Source: Saccopteryx bilineata
Lineage: Eukaryota; Chordata; Mammalia; Chiroptera; Emballonuridae
Length of the DNA: 64,000 nucleotides
Assembly (NCBI RefSeq): GCF_036850765.1
Contig: NC_089495.1
Location: 66,502,410-66,566,409, forward strand
Reading direction: 5' to 3'
Positions 35,351-47,261 of the stretch are shown one piece after another (positions within the stretch are counted from its first letter, which is position 1; each line of letters begins with the position of its first letter). Under the pieces are notes generated by a model that did no database searches, was not told the origin of the DNA, and saw only the letters and a list, made by a program, of their open reading frames with translations. The translations under genes and the position numbers were made by a program.

Positions 35351-37259
35351 GCAAAGTCATATGATCTATCGTAGGTACCATGAGATGTGGGAAAATGAGT
35401 GTTCATTGTTATTTTTATGTTTGTGGTTTATTTCCAAATAAGACTTAAAGGGTAGAAAATTGACCAGTATTAAGAATCACATAAGATTTCCCAAAAGCAC
35501 AGTGTACAACAAAGTGTAATGTGTTCAGTTTGATGCCAGAAAGTGCATGACATTTTCACTGTTTTAGGAAACAGCTCATGTAAGATAATGCTTTTTCACA
35601 GCTTAATAGTTACCGTAAACATAAGACTTGCTAATTCCTACTGATTAGAAAATGACATGTTTTCTACTTCAATAAATAATATTTAATCATTTTCTTGGAC
35701 AATTCAAAATGTTCTATAGGGTTTTCATTTTTCAAGATGTAGAAATCAAAATTCGATACTAGTATATAGTGATTGTGCAGAAATATAAAAGTAGTGGTGT
35801 TCAACTTTGTCATCAGCTGATTAGACATTATCTACTTGCATAATGTGATGTGATGGCCATCACAAAATGGAATCCACATCTGTTAAATACATATTTCTAC
35901 TCGGCAGGTAAATAATGTATGTGACTGTACCTTTACAGACTTATTTCCCTAGATTAAGACATTGCATATTTAACAATCAAATGCAAATTTAAAAAATGTA
36001 AATTTAAAAATGAAAATAATGTCATCTTATATTTTTGCACTCTAGTGTCTTACACACTGTAGGCATTATATGATATGTAATGTTTGCAATGTAGGAGTGT
36101 ATATGGCTTGCATACCCATGAGTATGGAAAAGATTAATAAATAGGTTATTTTAACAACTTTATTTCTTGAAAACTGATGAAACAGAATATGAGTAATATA
36201 TATTTTTAAATGATGCGTAATCTTGACACTATATGAACACTCACAAAGGAAGATAGTCAATTTTGGGAGCTGAAATAAGCTCCAAGGAAGATATAGTAAT
36301 GTGCACGATCAAAATAATATCCTACTAGCATGACAGAGAACTAAAGAAAGAAGAGACTTTTACAAAAGAAAAAGGAGGAAGAAAAACAATTTACCCTCTT
36401 TAAAATTTTGCCACAGCCCTGAAATAACTAACAGATTAACAAATCATATGTTTGCATTTATACATTTTTAAATTCTAATCAATAATTTAAAGAGTTAACT
36501 CATCTTTATACTTTTATGATTTTTAATCTTTTATGTTCACAACTGTTAATTTCACAATCCACTTTTTCTTGCAAAAGCAGCAATGTGTCCCTATCATTAA
36601 CATCATCACATATTTATTAGTTGTCAATTAGGTGAATGGTACTGTACTAGCTCTTATGTGAGGCAGAAAATGTAGGTTTATGATAATTTAGGGAAAATAT
36701 ATCAAGTGCATATAATGCATCAAACATGAAACTAAATAAATTCATAAAATATATTACTTTTCTAAGTCCCTAGTTTATGAATTAATCCTGTCTCTGAAAC
36801 TTCTAATTTTTATGTTCTATTCCACTCAATTTATTATAAACTTTATACTGCATTATTTTACTGTTGGGGTGTATATGCCACATTATATTATATGTGACCA
36901 GTACTCTGCTGGATGACAGACATAAAAAATAAAATGATTTGATCACTGCCCTCAAAAGTGTTACACTTTAGTGAAGAATCAACATTTCAACCAAGTAATT
37001 AAAAATACTACACACACACATTAATAGTCATTCTATTGAATATAGCATATATATAAAAAAAGCATAAGAGGCATAGGTGGCTTGGTCTAGAAAGGATTCA
37101 AAGAAGTGATTTTAAGCTAAAATAACATTATAAAAATTGAACAGGATTGAAGAAGGCAAACAATGTTGTCAATAACTAATTAGAAATTAATTTGTTCAAG
37201 TACATGAATTAGCATTGGCATCACTCTAAAGGTACTGAACTGAGTAGAAAATATTTTAA
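35351..37259. other. AT-rich intergenic DNA with an L2-like patch
   Basis: 36890-37010 resembles an L2-class block ('GATCACTGCCCTCAAAAGTG' following 'CTGCTGGATGACAGACATA'). Nothing else recognised. Confidence 0.45.
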
Positions 37260-37690
37260 ATCATAATAAATAGTGTTGGCAGAGTTTTAGAAAAATGGCA
37301 AATCTCATCTACTGCTTGTGAAGTATAAATTGGCAAAAATTTTGAGCAGGCAATTTGTCAAATTTTTATCAAAAGTCTTAATATTTTTCCCTACCCTTTG
37401 ACCTGGCAATTCTACTTCTAGGAATCTGTAACAAAAAGATAAATAATAATGTTCATGGTGATTTATGTACAAAGTTGTTCTTTCCAGCATTATTTATGAG
37501 AGAGAAAATTTTAGTAAGAACTAAAAATCAAAAATGTGAAATTAGTTCAATGAATTGTTTTGTGCCACACGAAGGAATTCAGCCTTTAATATACTATAAT
37601 AATAGCTGTTTAATAAGTTTAAAAATTTTCACATATATGTGTTAATTGAAAACAGTATATTATAAAATATATGTATGTTTACACAAGTAA
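37260..37690 (+). repeat. Sense L1 3' ORF2-region fragment
   Basis: 'GAAGTATAAATTGGCAAAAA', 'CTTTGACCTGGCAATTCTAC', 'TTCTAGGAATCTGTAACAAA' and 'CAGCATTATTTATGAGAGAG' are ordered sense L1 landmarks. Decayed, no long frame. Confidence 0.7.
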
Positions 37691-38381
37691 TTTCTGAGTG
37701 TTGAATTCAGTGGATTAATTAATTAATTTATTTATTTTACTGTTGTTTTCAGAGCTTTTCAAAACCTATAAAAATAATATGTATTTCTTAATTTTAAAGA
37801 ATACATATACCTTGCCAGAAACAAAAACAGAGCTTTTTTTTTTTTCTGCAAGTAACTATGCAAGGTCTTCTAGGGTATATAATAAAAAATAGAACAAGAC
37901 ATTAATAGTATATACTTAAGCATCAATTAATATAATAAACAAGTCTATAAATTTTAATATCATCTAGTAGTCTATATTATAGTATAGCATATTATAAACC
38001 ATAGAGTAGACCTTTTCACAGGAAAAATTTGGGTTGCCTGAATTCAAAAAGGAATAAATTAGAATTTCCTTACATATAAATTTATATTTTTGATCAATTT
38101 TCTCACCAATAGTCTAAGATTCATATAAGTTCTATTAGGAAAAAAAAAAAAACTTTATGAGAAAGCCAGTTCTACTCAACATGGCCAAACATATGATCCA
38201 CAGCAATGTAAATTTAAAGTAATAAAAACATAAGAAAGTGTTACAAAGTAAAAATGTAATTTTATATGGATGTGTATTTTCAGGTATGTTGATTATTTGA
38301 CAATAAATAAAAAATAACTATATTTTAAAAAGTAATTTATTATAACAGAAATACTTTAAAATATTATATTTCTTTGCCTTT
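37691..38381. other. AT-rich intergenic DNA
   Basis: Nothing recognised. Confidence 0.45.
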
Positions 38382-38399
38382 AGAAGTCAGGGAATGTGA

Positions 38400-38758
38400 G
38401 CCTGACCAAGCATGGCACAGTAGATAGAGTGTTGAACTTGGACGCAGAAGATCCAGGTAGAAACCCTGAGGTCACTGACTTGAGCACAGGCTCATCAGCT
38501 TGAGTGCGGGGTTGTTGGCTTGAGTGTAGGATCACAGTCTTGACCCCATGACCGCTAGCTTGAGCCCAAGGTCACTGGCTTAAGCAAGGAGTCACTCACT
38601 CTGCTGTAGCCCTCCAGTCAAGGCACATATGAGAAATCAATCAATGAACAACTAAGGAGCCACAACAAAAAATTGGTGCTTCTCATCTCTCTCCCTTCCT
38701 GTCTGTCTGTCCCTATCTGTCCTCTCTGTCTCTGTAATAAAAGAGAAAAAGAAAAAAA
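38400..38758 (+). mobile_element. Rhin-type SINE with extended body
   Basis: Perfect 18-bp target duplication AGAAGTCAGGGAATGTGA (38382-38399 and 38759-38776). The body carries extra CTTGAG-type units, including 'CTTGACCCCATGACCGCTAG'. Confidence 0.95.
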
Positions 38759-38776
38759 AGAAGTCAGGGAATGTGA

Positions 38777-40321
38777 TAATTATCTTGGCATCTCATTCTT
38801 AGATTATTATTGAAAATCTACAAAAAGTAAATATAAAGAAGTAGGAGGAAATGTTACATTCCAAAAACATTATACATGTAATTAATTTATGTCCCCATCT
38901 CTTAGTTTAGAATTGTTATTCTGACAGAAATAATTCCAACAACCCCATTATCCTAAGAAAATTAGAAACTTATATTAGCAGATTAAACTCAGAACTAGTG
39001 AATTCTATAGTTCAGTAGTTATTACATTTATTATTGGCTTCAAGCCCTAGTGATTAGTCAAATACACTAATTAAACATCCTAAGTCCAAATGTGGAAATA
39101 TAAAGTGTAGAGAAACACTGAGCCTTTCCTGAAACTTTTTTTTGAAGAGTTTTGGATTCAAATGGAAAAACAACAGCTCAAAGGGATCAAAAGATCTACA
39201 AACTCCAATGATTTAATTTACTATTAAAGAAACTAACCCAGAGTGAGCTTAACTAAGGTAATATCATTGCACACTTCTAACAATTGGGGACTTAGAAATA
39301 AGAGTAAAAGTTCAGCTCATGAGTTTGCAGCTTTGTTATCTTTGACAAAGTCAACTAATATGATTTTATCTTGGTAAGTTACTCAATATTTTTCAGTTTC
39401 AATTTCCTCATCCACAAACTATAACAACACTATCAAATTTACTCTACATCAATTATTATTGGTGTATTATTTTTTTAATCCACAATCTGGAGCAAAACAA
39501 TATTCTGGATAAGGGAAGACTAAGACAAACTCTATATATAATCTTGCATTATTCAAACAAAAAAGTATTATTAGTATTAAAAAACTCAAAACAATACTTT
39601 TAAAAATCATTGTAAGGATTAAATAAACCAAAGAGTAAAAATATATTAACAATTGCTCTGTATTCTACTTTTTCATTATAAATATGTAATAAACATATGA
39701 AAACATCTGGAAGTCTAATGACATTTGGAGAAAGTAGACAATTAATAACTCCTTTTTTATCTTAATGATTTTGTAATGTGTACATCTAACTTTTGTTATT
39801 TGAGAGATGAACTTCTTTGAGGAAGAATAATAAAATAACAAAAATTAATGGTACAAATGAAATCCTTCTGCCTATAGCCAAGAAATGAAAACTACAGCCC
39901 TGAGCAAACATCAATTCTCATTGTCATCTGGATTGTCCTTTATCTGGAGTTCATGAGATCATCTGCTATGAGAGGAAAAGCAGTTGAAATAGTTCTCTTG
40001 AGATCAAATAGATGTAGTAGAACACTTTTGAGAAGAGATCATGCCTAACAAACGCTCCCCTAAGGCATTAGAAATATTTAGATTACATACACATTTCATA
40101 TTTTTAAAATTTCCCTTAAAGAAATTTACTGTTATACATACTGCAAAAGTTAGCCTTTGAAGGGGTGGGTGCGATTCTCTAGACTGCTTTAAGTCTCTGA
40201 AATAATTTATTATGAAAATTATTTTAAGAAGACTTTTGTTAGCTTATTAATGATACATTTTCAGTAGAAGTAGAAGTATATTTCTCAATTCTTTGCTTGC
40301 AATTTTACAGTGGTTATCTTT
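38777..40321. other. AT-rich intergenic DNA
   Basis: Nothing recognised. Confidence 0.45.
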
Positions 40322-40329
40322 ATCTAAGT

Positions 40330-40674
40330 CAGGGGTCCCCAAACTACGGCCCGCTGGCCACATGCAGCCCCCTGAGGCCATTTATCCAGCCCCCTCTGCA
40401 CTTCGGAAGGGGAACCTCTTTCATTGGTGGTCAGCGAGAGGAGCATAGTTCCCATTGAAATACTGGTCAGTTTGTTTATTTAAATTTACTTGTTCTTTAT
40501 TTTAAATACTGTATTTGTTCCCGTTTTTTTGTTTTTTGTTTTTTTTTTACTTTAAAATAAGATATGTGCAGTGTGCATAGGGACTTGTTCATAGATTTTT
40601 TTTTATAGTCTGGCCCTCCAATGGTCTGAGGGACAGTGAACTGGCCCCCTGTGAAAAAAGTTTGGGGACCCCTG
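40330..40674. mobile_element. Non-autonomous hAT DNA transposon (copy 2)
   Basis: Terminal inverted repeats 'CAGGGGTCCCCAAACT' and 'AGTTTGGGGACCCCTG' (one mismatch) with a perfect 8-bp target duplication ATCTAAGT (40322-40329 and 40675-40682). Contains 'ACGGCCCGCTGGCCACATGC'. 345 bp, no transposase. Confidence 0.95.
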
Positions 40675-40682
40675 ATCTAAGT

Positions 40683-41035
40683 GATAGAACCTTAGTACTT
40701 TCTTCTGAGGTTTGGTTCCTCATCTGGGCACCATCACACTTGTTTATTTTTTTACAGTGCAGAGGAGGGTAGGAGTGGGGGGGGGAATGTAACATATCTA
40801 AATAAGAAAATCTTGACTGTAAATTTTCTAATGTGATTGGTGCTTTGAGAAAGAAGAGCAATTAGGAGTGAGAGAGATATAGGGTTTAATGGGTGGAGGG
40901 AGGGGATAAAATCTGAATACCAGTTTCTTTGTTACATCAATTCTGTTCACTTAAATATGTTTTTTGGGTCTCTTAACATAAAGTACTTATTCAACAATTT
41001 TAATAAACTAGTAATCAATTAATTTTACAATTGTG
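40683..41035. other. Unassigned intergenic DNA
   Basis: Nothing recognised. G-rich run near 40777-40784. Confidence 0.45.
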
Positions 41036-41212
41036 ATTTTATTTATTTTTATTGATTGATTTTAGGAAGAGGAATGGAGAGACAGACAGACATTGTTGTT
41101 TTTGTTTCACTTAGTTGTGCATTCATTGGTTGCTTCTTTTGTGTTCCCTGATCTGAATTTGAACCTTCAACCTTGGCAGATGCTCCAACCAACTGAGCTA
41201 AGAGTCCAGGGC
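41036..41212 (-). mobile_element. Classic VES-type SINE
   Basis: Minus strand: 'TTATTGATTGATTTTAGGAAG', GA-rich part, 'GTGCATTCATTGGTTGCTTC', and inverted head 'CAACTGAGCTAAGAGTCCAG'. Old. Confidence 0.8.
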
Positions 41213-41636
41213 TTAAAAGGGTGATTTTAGATGGTTAATATCAATATTTTTTCCCTAAACAGCCAGTTTTTTTTCTATCTCTTCTTTAAAGTCTTTTCTC
41301 CTATCAATCACAGACATTGGATGAAGCATCCTCTTTTCCTGATTTGGTTTCTGGAGCCAAGAAGTTTCAGACCTGAGTTCAATTACAAAGAAACAGAAAT
41401 ATCTTTTCCTTCAGTCTAATTCTTTCTTTACATCTGCAGTTCTCAACTGCATAGCACTCTTTTAGTGCAATAGTGAAATTGATTATTCTCTTATCCCTCT
41501 TTCTACATGTGGTGATAGATTAAATTAAATAAGAATGGAATTGTTTTAACAGAAAAATTGCCAGAAAAAGGCCTCTCAATCCCTTTCTCTGTCTCTTTTT
41601 GTCAGCCTCTCTCTTTCTCTCTGTCTCTCTCTCCTT

Positions 41637-41678
<42 letters not shown>

Positions 41679-41923
41679 TACACAACATATTGACCTGAGC
41701 CTTCATCCATGCCCCACCGAATTTCACCAAAAGATGACAACACATTTGATTATATGAAAATATTACATGTAAACATGAAAACTGTCCTCCCTCAGAATAT
41801 GCTGCTGAACCAAGAAAAAAAATCTACTCTACACCTCTAAATTTCCTCAACTCTAGGCCTTCCCTTGACTCTTTCATTCTCTAGGCTTTTCAAAAGGCTC
41901 ACATCCTAAGACATTTGATCTTT
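41213..41923. other. Intergenic DNA with (TC)n(CA)n microsatellite
   Basis: A composite simple repeat at about 41587-41682 (TCTCTG-type then CA repeats). The rest is unassigned. Confidence 0.6.
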
Positions 41924-42224
41924 TGTGTGTGTGTGTGTGACAGAGATAGAGACAGACAGACAGGAAGAGAGAGAGATGAGAAGCATCAGTTCTTCATTGC
42001 AGCACCTTAGTTTTCATTGATTGCTTTCTCATATATGCCTTGCGGGGGGGGGGGGCTACAGCAGACCAGTGACCCTTTGCTCAAGCCAACGACCTTGGGC
42101 TCAAGCTGGTGAGCTGTACTCAAACCAGATGAGCCCACGCTCAAGCTGGAGACCTTGGGGTTTTGAACCTGAGTCTTCTGTGTCCCACTCCGACACTATC
42201 CACTCTGCCACCGCCTAGTCAGGC
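41924..42224 (-). mobile_element. Rhin-type SINE
   Basis: Minus-strand copy with left (TG)n, 'TCATTGATTGCTTTCTCATA', a G12 run at 42045-42056, 'CTCAAGCCAACGACCTTGGG' and an inverted head ending 'CGCCTAGTCAGGC'. Last young SINE before the SLITRK1 domain. Confidence 0.92.
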
Positions 42225-43415
42225 TAGAACTTTTGATATTTTATGCAAATTATTAGCAAGTTTGTAACAGCTGTTTAACTCATATAAGACCTAACTTAAA
42301 GGGAACCTGATATAAACATATGATCTCTGTTTAGACTGAAGAAAATACTAAACAATAATTTTCTAAATAGACTTTTAAATTCCAAACTCTAAAATAATAC
42401 ACACAATTTTTGGAACGTAGTAAGGGAAAAGGTGTGAATTCTGATAAGAAAAGCCAACAAAACAGTCTTCTGAGAGGCAGCATTTTCACATTCTCTCCCA
42501 TCCCAGATGTTTGTAGAACCTGCTTTTTATAACTCCTAAGTTTGAGGAACCCAGCAATCCCTTCCTTTGGAAAAGCCTGAGCACTGTTTTCCCTTCAGCA
42601 CCAGTGACCCAGCCAGTGTAAGCACGGAGAGCAAGTGCCCACTGTCTGCAGATAAATTTTTCCCAAGCTTTCCAGACTGGATATTACTATCTCCTCCTCT
42701 CAAAATGCAACTGGTTATTTACTTGTATGCATTTAAAAATCTTTGGAAGGGATGCAGAAACTTTGTGAGTGTGCAAGTGTGTGTGTGTGTGTATGCTGTT
42801 TGTCTGTGGATTTTTAACAGCACTCAGAATCAAATTGTAATTTTTCCCTGTCCTCTCCCTCCTTTTCCGGTTCTCAGTGAAATCTTTGAGGTCTCGAATA
42901 AAAGACGTTAGAGTGCATTGTGTTTTCACCCTGCAGACTTAAATAACATTCAAGAAAAATGGAAGAAAACTAACTCTCAATGACTAAATTGACTAAAAAT
43001 TCCATACCAAGTTTTAAAAAGAAAAGAATGTGCCTAAATTATATACCATGCAACAAAAAAATCCATACCCAATTATGCTATTACATAAAATATATATGAT
43101 ATAAATATATTTCAAATAGCCGCTTTCGACATAGTAAATTTTAAAAAAAGGTTTCAAAGACATCAATAATATAAAACACACTGTACTGCAGAGACGGAAG
43201 AAATGCATTTAAACCACCGATGAAAATGGCGTGCAGTATAATTACCTCAAATTGCTGTTCGCTTGACACCCTGACACTAATTTTATTCAAGCCATTGGGA
43301 AATAAATGTTTTAAAAGCACTCCTTTCCAAACGCTGGAGCTAGTGGGTGTTGTGGGGTCATTAAGGAAAGGAAAGGGTAAAGTTTCCAGCATGCGAAAAG
43401 AATGAAATAATCCAT
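42225..43415. other. SINE-free upstream flank of SLITRK1
   Basis: No repeat that I recognise other than a (GT) run near 42776-42792. Composition rises towards the gene. Short open frames on both strands have no domain. Possible distal promoter or regulatory DNA. Confidence 0.45.
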
Positions 43416-43426
43416 TATAAAATAAA
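43416..43426 (+). promoter_or_regulatory. TATA-like box, candidate distal SLITRK1 start
   Basis: TATAAAATAAA lies about 1.08 kb upstream of the SLITRK1 ATG. If used, the 5' UTR would be about 1 kb. Motif only; AT-rich DNA makes chance matches common. Confidence 0.25.
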
Positions 43427-43851
43427 CGCGTCTGTGTGAATCGACAGTCTTTAATGCCCACACTTTTAACGCTTGCCCTGTACGTGGATTGATTTTTTTT
43501 TTCTTCAGCATTCCTTCACCAGATGGATTTTTGCTACTGCAGATCAGCAGAGGGTGTCAGATCTTTCAGAGTGCACCAGGCTGGAACGAGCAGAGCTTCT
43601 TAGCAACTCTCTTTTCCCCCACCCCCTCCCCATTCTCGCGCTCTCTTCCTCCCTCAGACAACTCGCCCCCTGCCTTCCGCCCCCTCCACGTAATTCCGAA
43701 AGAGCAGAAGAAAGAGAAGGAGAACCAGAAACGAGCTAGTAATCGAGATCCAGAGTCCAGGGGGGGAAAAAAAGGCTAAAGAGGACGAAAGGGAAAGAAA
43801 CAAAAAAGGATGGACAGCCACAAAACGCAGCGATTGCGGAAATTTCCCAGC

Positions 43852-43861
43852 GCCATTGGCT
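43852..43861 (-). promoter_or_regulatory. CCAAT (NF-Y) box
   Basis: GCCATTGGCT, i.e. AGCCAATGGC on the minus strand, fits the extended NF-Y consensus (RRCCAATSR). It sits in GC-rich DNA about 650 bp upstream of the SLITRK1 ATG and next to the RE1-like motif, so a start site just downstream is plausible. Confidence 0.45.
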
Positions 43862-43892
43862 CGGCAGCGTGAGTGCCTCGGTCGGGCGTGAT

Positions 43893-43919
43893 TTCAGCAC
43901 CGGGGGGACTGGACAGCAC
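43893..43919 (+). promoter_or_regulatory. Expanded-spacing RE1/NRSE-like motif
   Basis: Left half TTCAGCACC (43893-43901) and right half GGACAGCAC (43911-43919) match the two halves of the REST/NRSF element. They are separated by 9 bp instead of the canonical 2, and an extra 5-8 bp is a known non-canonical arrangement bound by REST. REST silences neuronal genes outside neurons, which suits SLITRK1. Binding is inferred. Confidence 0.5.
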
Positions 43920-44427
43920 TTCGTGGGGACTTCTGGGCAACCCACAGCTACAGCAAGAAGTCCGTCAGCAGCCTCAACAACAATAGCCGCCGAAAACCCT
44001 GCTTTGTATCAGAGAGGCAAGGTCAGTCCGCCGCACAGCCATGTACAGGCAGTGCGCCTGTACTACGCTGCAACCCCTCTGCTTGTTTCGCTAACATGCA
44101 CTTGCTTCTAATTACTATCCTTGTTTCCTTCCTGATTAGTGAAGACCACTAGACGATATTCTGTTAAGGGTGTATTTTTAAATTTATACGTATAGATTTA
44201 ATTTCTTTTTTTGTTGTTGTTAAAGGCTGAGGGGGAGTGGGGTTATTTTTCTACTTTATTTTTTTCGCTTGCCTTGCACTATGTGCCTGGATAGTTCGTG
44301 GATATAATTATTGACTGGCGCCTGGGTTGTTGCAGTGAGGGGGGGTTAGGGAGGAAGGAATCCACCCCACCCCCCCAAAACCCTTTTCTTCTCCTTCCCT
44401 GGGTTCGGACAGTGGAGCAAGCACTAA

Positions 44428-44507
44428 ATGAACTTGAATTGTGTCTGTGGCGAGCAGGATGGTCGCTGTTACTTTGTGATGAGATCGGGATGAATTGCTC
44501 GCTTTAA
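44428..44507 (+). promoter_or_regulatory. Chained upstream ORFs before SLITRK1
   Basis: uORF 44428-44493 ends in TGA overlapping the ATG (as ATGA) of uORF 44490-44507, which stops two bases before the SLITRK1 ATG at 44510. A third, 44459-44479, overlaps in another frame. Such spacing is expected to lower initiation at the main start or force reinitiation. Seen in sequence; effect inferred. Confidence 0.6.
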
Positions 44508-44509
44508 AA

Positions 44510-46600
44510 ATGCTGCTTTGGATTTTGTTGCTGGAGACGTCTCTTTGTTTTGCCGCTGGAAACGTTACAGGAGACGTTTGCAAAGAGAAGATCTGTTCCT
44601 GCAATGAGATAGAAGGGGACCTACACGTAGACTGTGAAAAAAAGGGCTTTACAAGTCTGCAGCGTTTCGCCGCCCCGACTTCCCAGTTTTACCATCTATT
44701 TCTGCATGGCAATTCCCTTACTCGACTTTTCCCTAATGAGTTTGCTAACTTTTATAATGCGGTTAGTCTGCACATGGAAAACAATGGCTTGCACGAAATC
44801 GTCCCTGGGGCTTTTCTGGGGCTGCAGCTGGTGAAGAGGCTGCATATCAACAACAACAAAATAAAGTCTTTTCGAAAACAGACTTTTTTGGGGCTGGACG
44901 ATCTGGAATACCTCCAGGCTGATTTTAATTTATTACGAGATATAGACCCGGGGGCCTTCCAAGACTTAAATAAGCTGGAGGTACTCATTTTAAATGACAA
45001 TCTCATCAGCACCCTACCTGCAAACGTGTTCCAGTATGTGCCCATCACCCACCTCGACCTCCGGGGAAACAGGCTGAAAACGCTGCCCTACGAGGAGGTC
45101 CTGGAGCAGATCCCTGGAATTGCCGAGATCCTGCTCGAGGATAACCCGTGGGACTGCACCTGTGATCTGCTCTCCCTGAAAGAATGGCTGGAAAACATTC
45201 CCAAAAACGCTCTGATCGGCCGAGTGGTCTGCGAAGCCCCCACCAGACTGCAGGGTAAAGACCTCAATGAAACCACTGAGCAGGACTTGTGTCCTTTGAA
45301 AAACAGAGTGGATTCTAGTCTTCCGGCGCCCCCTGCCCAAGAAGAGACTTTCGCTCCTGGCCCACTGCCAACTCCTTTTAAGACAAATGGGCAGGAGAAT
45401 CGTGCCACCCCAGGGTCTGCTCCCAACGGAGGCACGAAGATCCCAGGCAACTGGCAGATCAAAATCAAACCCACGGCAGCGATAGCGACCGGCAGCGCCA
45501 GAAACAAGTCCCCAGTCAGTGGCTTGCCCTGCCCTGGGGGCTGCAGCTGCGACCACATCCCAGGGTCGGGTTTAAAGATGAACTGCAACAACCGAAACGT
45601 GAGTAGCTTGGCTGATTTGAAGCCCAAGCTCGCCAACGTGCAGGAGCTCTTCCTGCGAGATAACAAGATCCACAGCATCCGCAAATCTCACTTCGTGGAT
45701 TACAAGAACCTCATTCTTCTGGATCTGGGCAACAACAACATCGCCACGGTCGAGAACAATACTTTTAAGAACCTTTTGGACCTCAGGTGGTTGTATATGG
45801 ATAGCAACTATTTGGACACACTGTCCCGGGAGAAATTCTCCGGGCTGCAGAACCTCGAGTACCTGAACGTGGAGTACAACGCGATCCAGCTGATCCTCCC
45901 GGGCACCTTCCACGCCATGCCCAAGCTGAGGATCCTCATTCTCAACAACAACCTGCTGAGGTCCCTGCCCGTGGACGTCTTTGCCGGGGTCTCGCTCTCT
46001 AAGCTCAGCCTCCACAACAACTACTTCATGTTCCTCCCGGTGGCCGGGGTGCTGGACCAGCTAACGTCCATCATCCAGATAGACCTGCACGGGAACCCCT
46101 GGGAGTGTTCCTGCACCATCGTGCCTTTCAAGCAGTGGGCAGAGCGCCTGGGGTCCGAAGTGCTGCTGAGCGACCTCAAGTGTGAGACGCCGGTGAACTT
46201 CTTCAGGAAGGATTTCATGTTCCTCTCGAATGACGAGATCTGCCCCCAGCTGTACGCGAGGATCTCGCCCACGTTCACGCCACACAGTAAAAACAGCACC
46301 GGGCTGGCAGAGACCGGGACGCACTCCAACTCCTACCTAGACACCAGCAGGGTGTCCATCTCGGTTCTGGTCCCGGGATTGCTGCTGGTGTTCGTCACCT
46401 CCGCCTTCACGGTGGTGGGCATGCTCGTGTTTATCCTGAGGAACCGAAAGCGGTCTAAGAGAAGAGACGCCAACTCCTCGGCGTCCGAAATCAATTCCCT
46501 ACAGACAGTCTGTGACTCTTCCTACTGGCACAATGGGCCTTACAACGCAGATGGGGCCCACCGAGTGTACGACTGCGGCTCCCACTCGCTCTCAGACTAA
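44510..46600 (+). CDS. SLITRK1: SLIT and NTRK-like protein 1
   Basis: Single-exon gene for a 696-aa neuronal type I membrane protein that organises synapses through presynaptic LAR-type receptor phosphatases (chiefly PTPRD/PTPRS) and promotes neurite outgrowth. Signal peptide about 1-15 ([15 protein letters not shown]); cysteine-rich N-cap about 24-45; first LRR block; LRR C-cap 212-262 starting NPWDCTC; variable Pro/Thr-rich linker about 263-337; second N-cap from LPCPGGCSC (339-347); second LRR block; C-cap 529-579 starting NPWECSC; transmembrane helix about 619-643; short basic cytoplasmic tail ending SHSLSD, whose Ser695 is the reported CK2/14-3-3 site. Tail length excludes SLITRK2-6, which have longer C-termini. 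Start: ATG 44510 has A at -3 and gives the family length; the upstream in-frame TTG at 44495 is not needed. Intact, no frameshift. Lies alone in a gene desert, as on human 13q31. Confidence 0.99.
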   Translation: MLLWILLLETSLCFAAGNVTGDVCKEKICSCNEIEGDLHVDCEKKGFTSLQRFAAPTSQFYHLFLHGNSLTRLFPNEFANFYNAVSLHMENNGLHEIVPGAFLGLQLVKRLHINNNKIKSFRKQTFLGLDDLEYLQADFNLLRDIDPGAFQDLNKLEVLILNDNLISTLPANVFQYVPITHLDLRGNRLKTLPYEEVLEQIPGIAEILLEDNPWDCTCDLLSLKEWLENIPKNALIGRVVCEAPTRLQGKDLNETTEQDLCPLKNRVDSSLPAPPAQEETFAPGPLPTPFKTNGQENRATPGSAPNGGTKIPGNWQIKIKPTAAIATGSARNKSPVSGLPCPGGCSCDHIPGSGLKMNCNNRNVSSLADLKPKLANVQELFLRDNKIHSIRKSHFVDYKNLILLDLGNNNIATVENNTFKNLLDLRWLYMDSNYLDTLSREKFSGLQNLEYLNVEYNAIQLILPGTFHAMPKLRILILNNNLLRSLPVDVFAGVSLSKLSLHNNYFMFLPVAGVLDQLTSIIQIDLHGNPWECSCTIVPFKQWAERLGSEVLLSDLKCETPVNFFRKDFMFLSNDEICPQLYARISPTFTPHSKNSTGLAETGTHSNSYLDTSRVSISVLVPGLLLVFVTSAFTVVGMLVFILRNRKRSKRRDANSSASEINSLQTVCDSSYWHNGPYNADGAHRVYDCGSHSLSD

Positions 46601-47261
46601 GACCCCAGCCCCGGGTAGAGCAGGGCAGGGCGAAGGCAGTGCTCCCCCTCGCCCCCCACCCGGCCGGCACCCCAAGGCTTGATGGACATAAGTAAATAAA
46701 TAACTGGAAACTCGTTCAAATGAAAGTGTCTGACCCCCTTGCTCCCTTCTGGAAACAAAGAGCCGGCTGTAGCCGGGAGCGCGCTGCCAAACCGCTCTCT
46801 GCCGCGAGCTCCTTGGACAAAGCCCAGCAGGGGCCCTGCTGGAGGAACTGACTGCGCCCCGGCCCTCTGCGGAGGGGCTGCTGGGGCTGCTCGTCGTGGT
46901 CCTCACACATATACACATACCCACATCTACATAGAGAGATAGATATCTATGTCCCCCCCGTGGATTAGCCCCGCGAGGAGGGGGGCGTGATAGTTCCCTG
47001 TTGGCTACCCAGGGATGGGCAGTTGCACGAAGGCATGAATGTATTGTAAATAAATAACTTGGACTTCTGAGAAAAAAGAAAAAAGTGCTGCATGGCTCGC
47101 ATGGAATCCACACGCTCCAGGGACGCTGCCCTCCCCGGCGACTTGCGAGAGCGTCACGTTCACAGCACCCACCCTCTTACCTGATAAGTCCCATCGTATC
47201 AAACTTTCTATAAAGAAAATACAGTATAATCAGAAGTGCCATTTTGCCATTATTTGTGATC

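Larger units (their letters stand above)
43500..44509 (+). promoter_or_regulatory. SLITRK1: SLITRK1 promoter/5' UTR region
   Basis: GC content and CpG density rise sharply compared with the desert upstream. Pyrimidine-rich DNA at 43610-43690 precedes the CCAAT and RE1-like motifs. The exact start site cannot be read from sequence. Several short upstream ORFs precede the coding ATG: 44428-44493 (21 codons), 44459-44479 (6 codons) and 44490-44507 (5 codons). Possible splice signals (donor at 44022, acceptor at 44139) could remove a small UTR intron. Confidence 0.55.

Noticed and set aside
44495..44509. Five-codon N-terminal extension of SLITRK1
   Set aside because: It needs a TTG start; the ATG at 44510 has A at -3, gives the normal 696-aa length and starts the signal peptide.
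45014..46329. Long minus-strand open frames opposite SLITRK1 (up to 198 codons)
   Set aside because: They are antisense shadows of a GC-rich coding exon; no start context, domain or splice signals of their own.
46592..47113. 173-codon minus-strand frame in the start of the 3' UTR
   Set aside because: GC-rich untranslated region with few stops by composition; low-complexity protein with no family resemblance.
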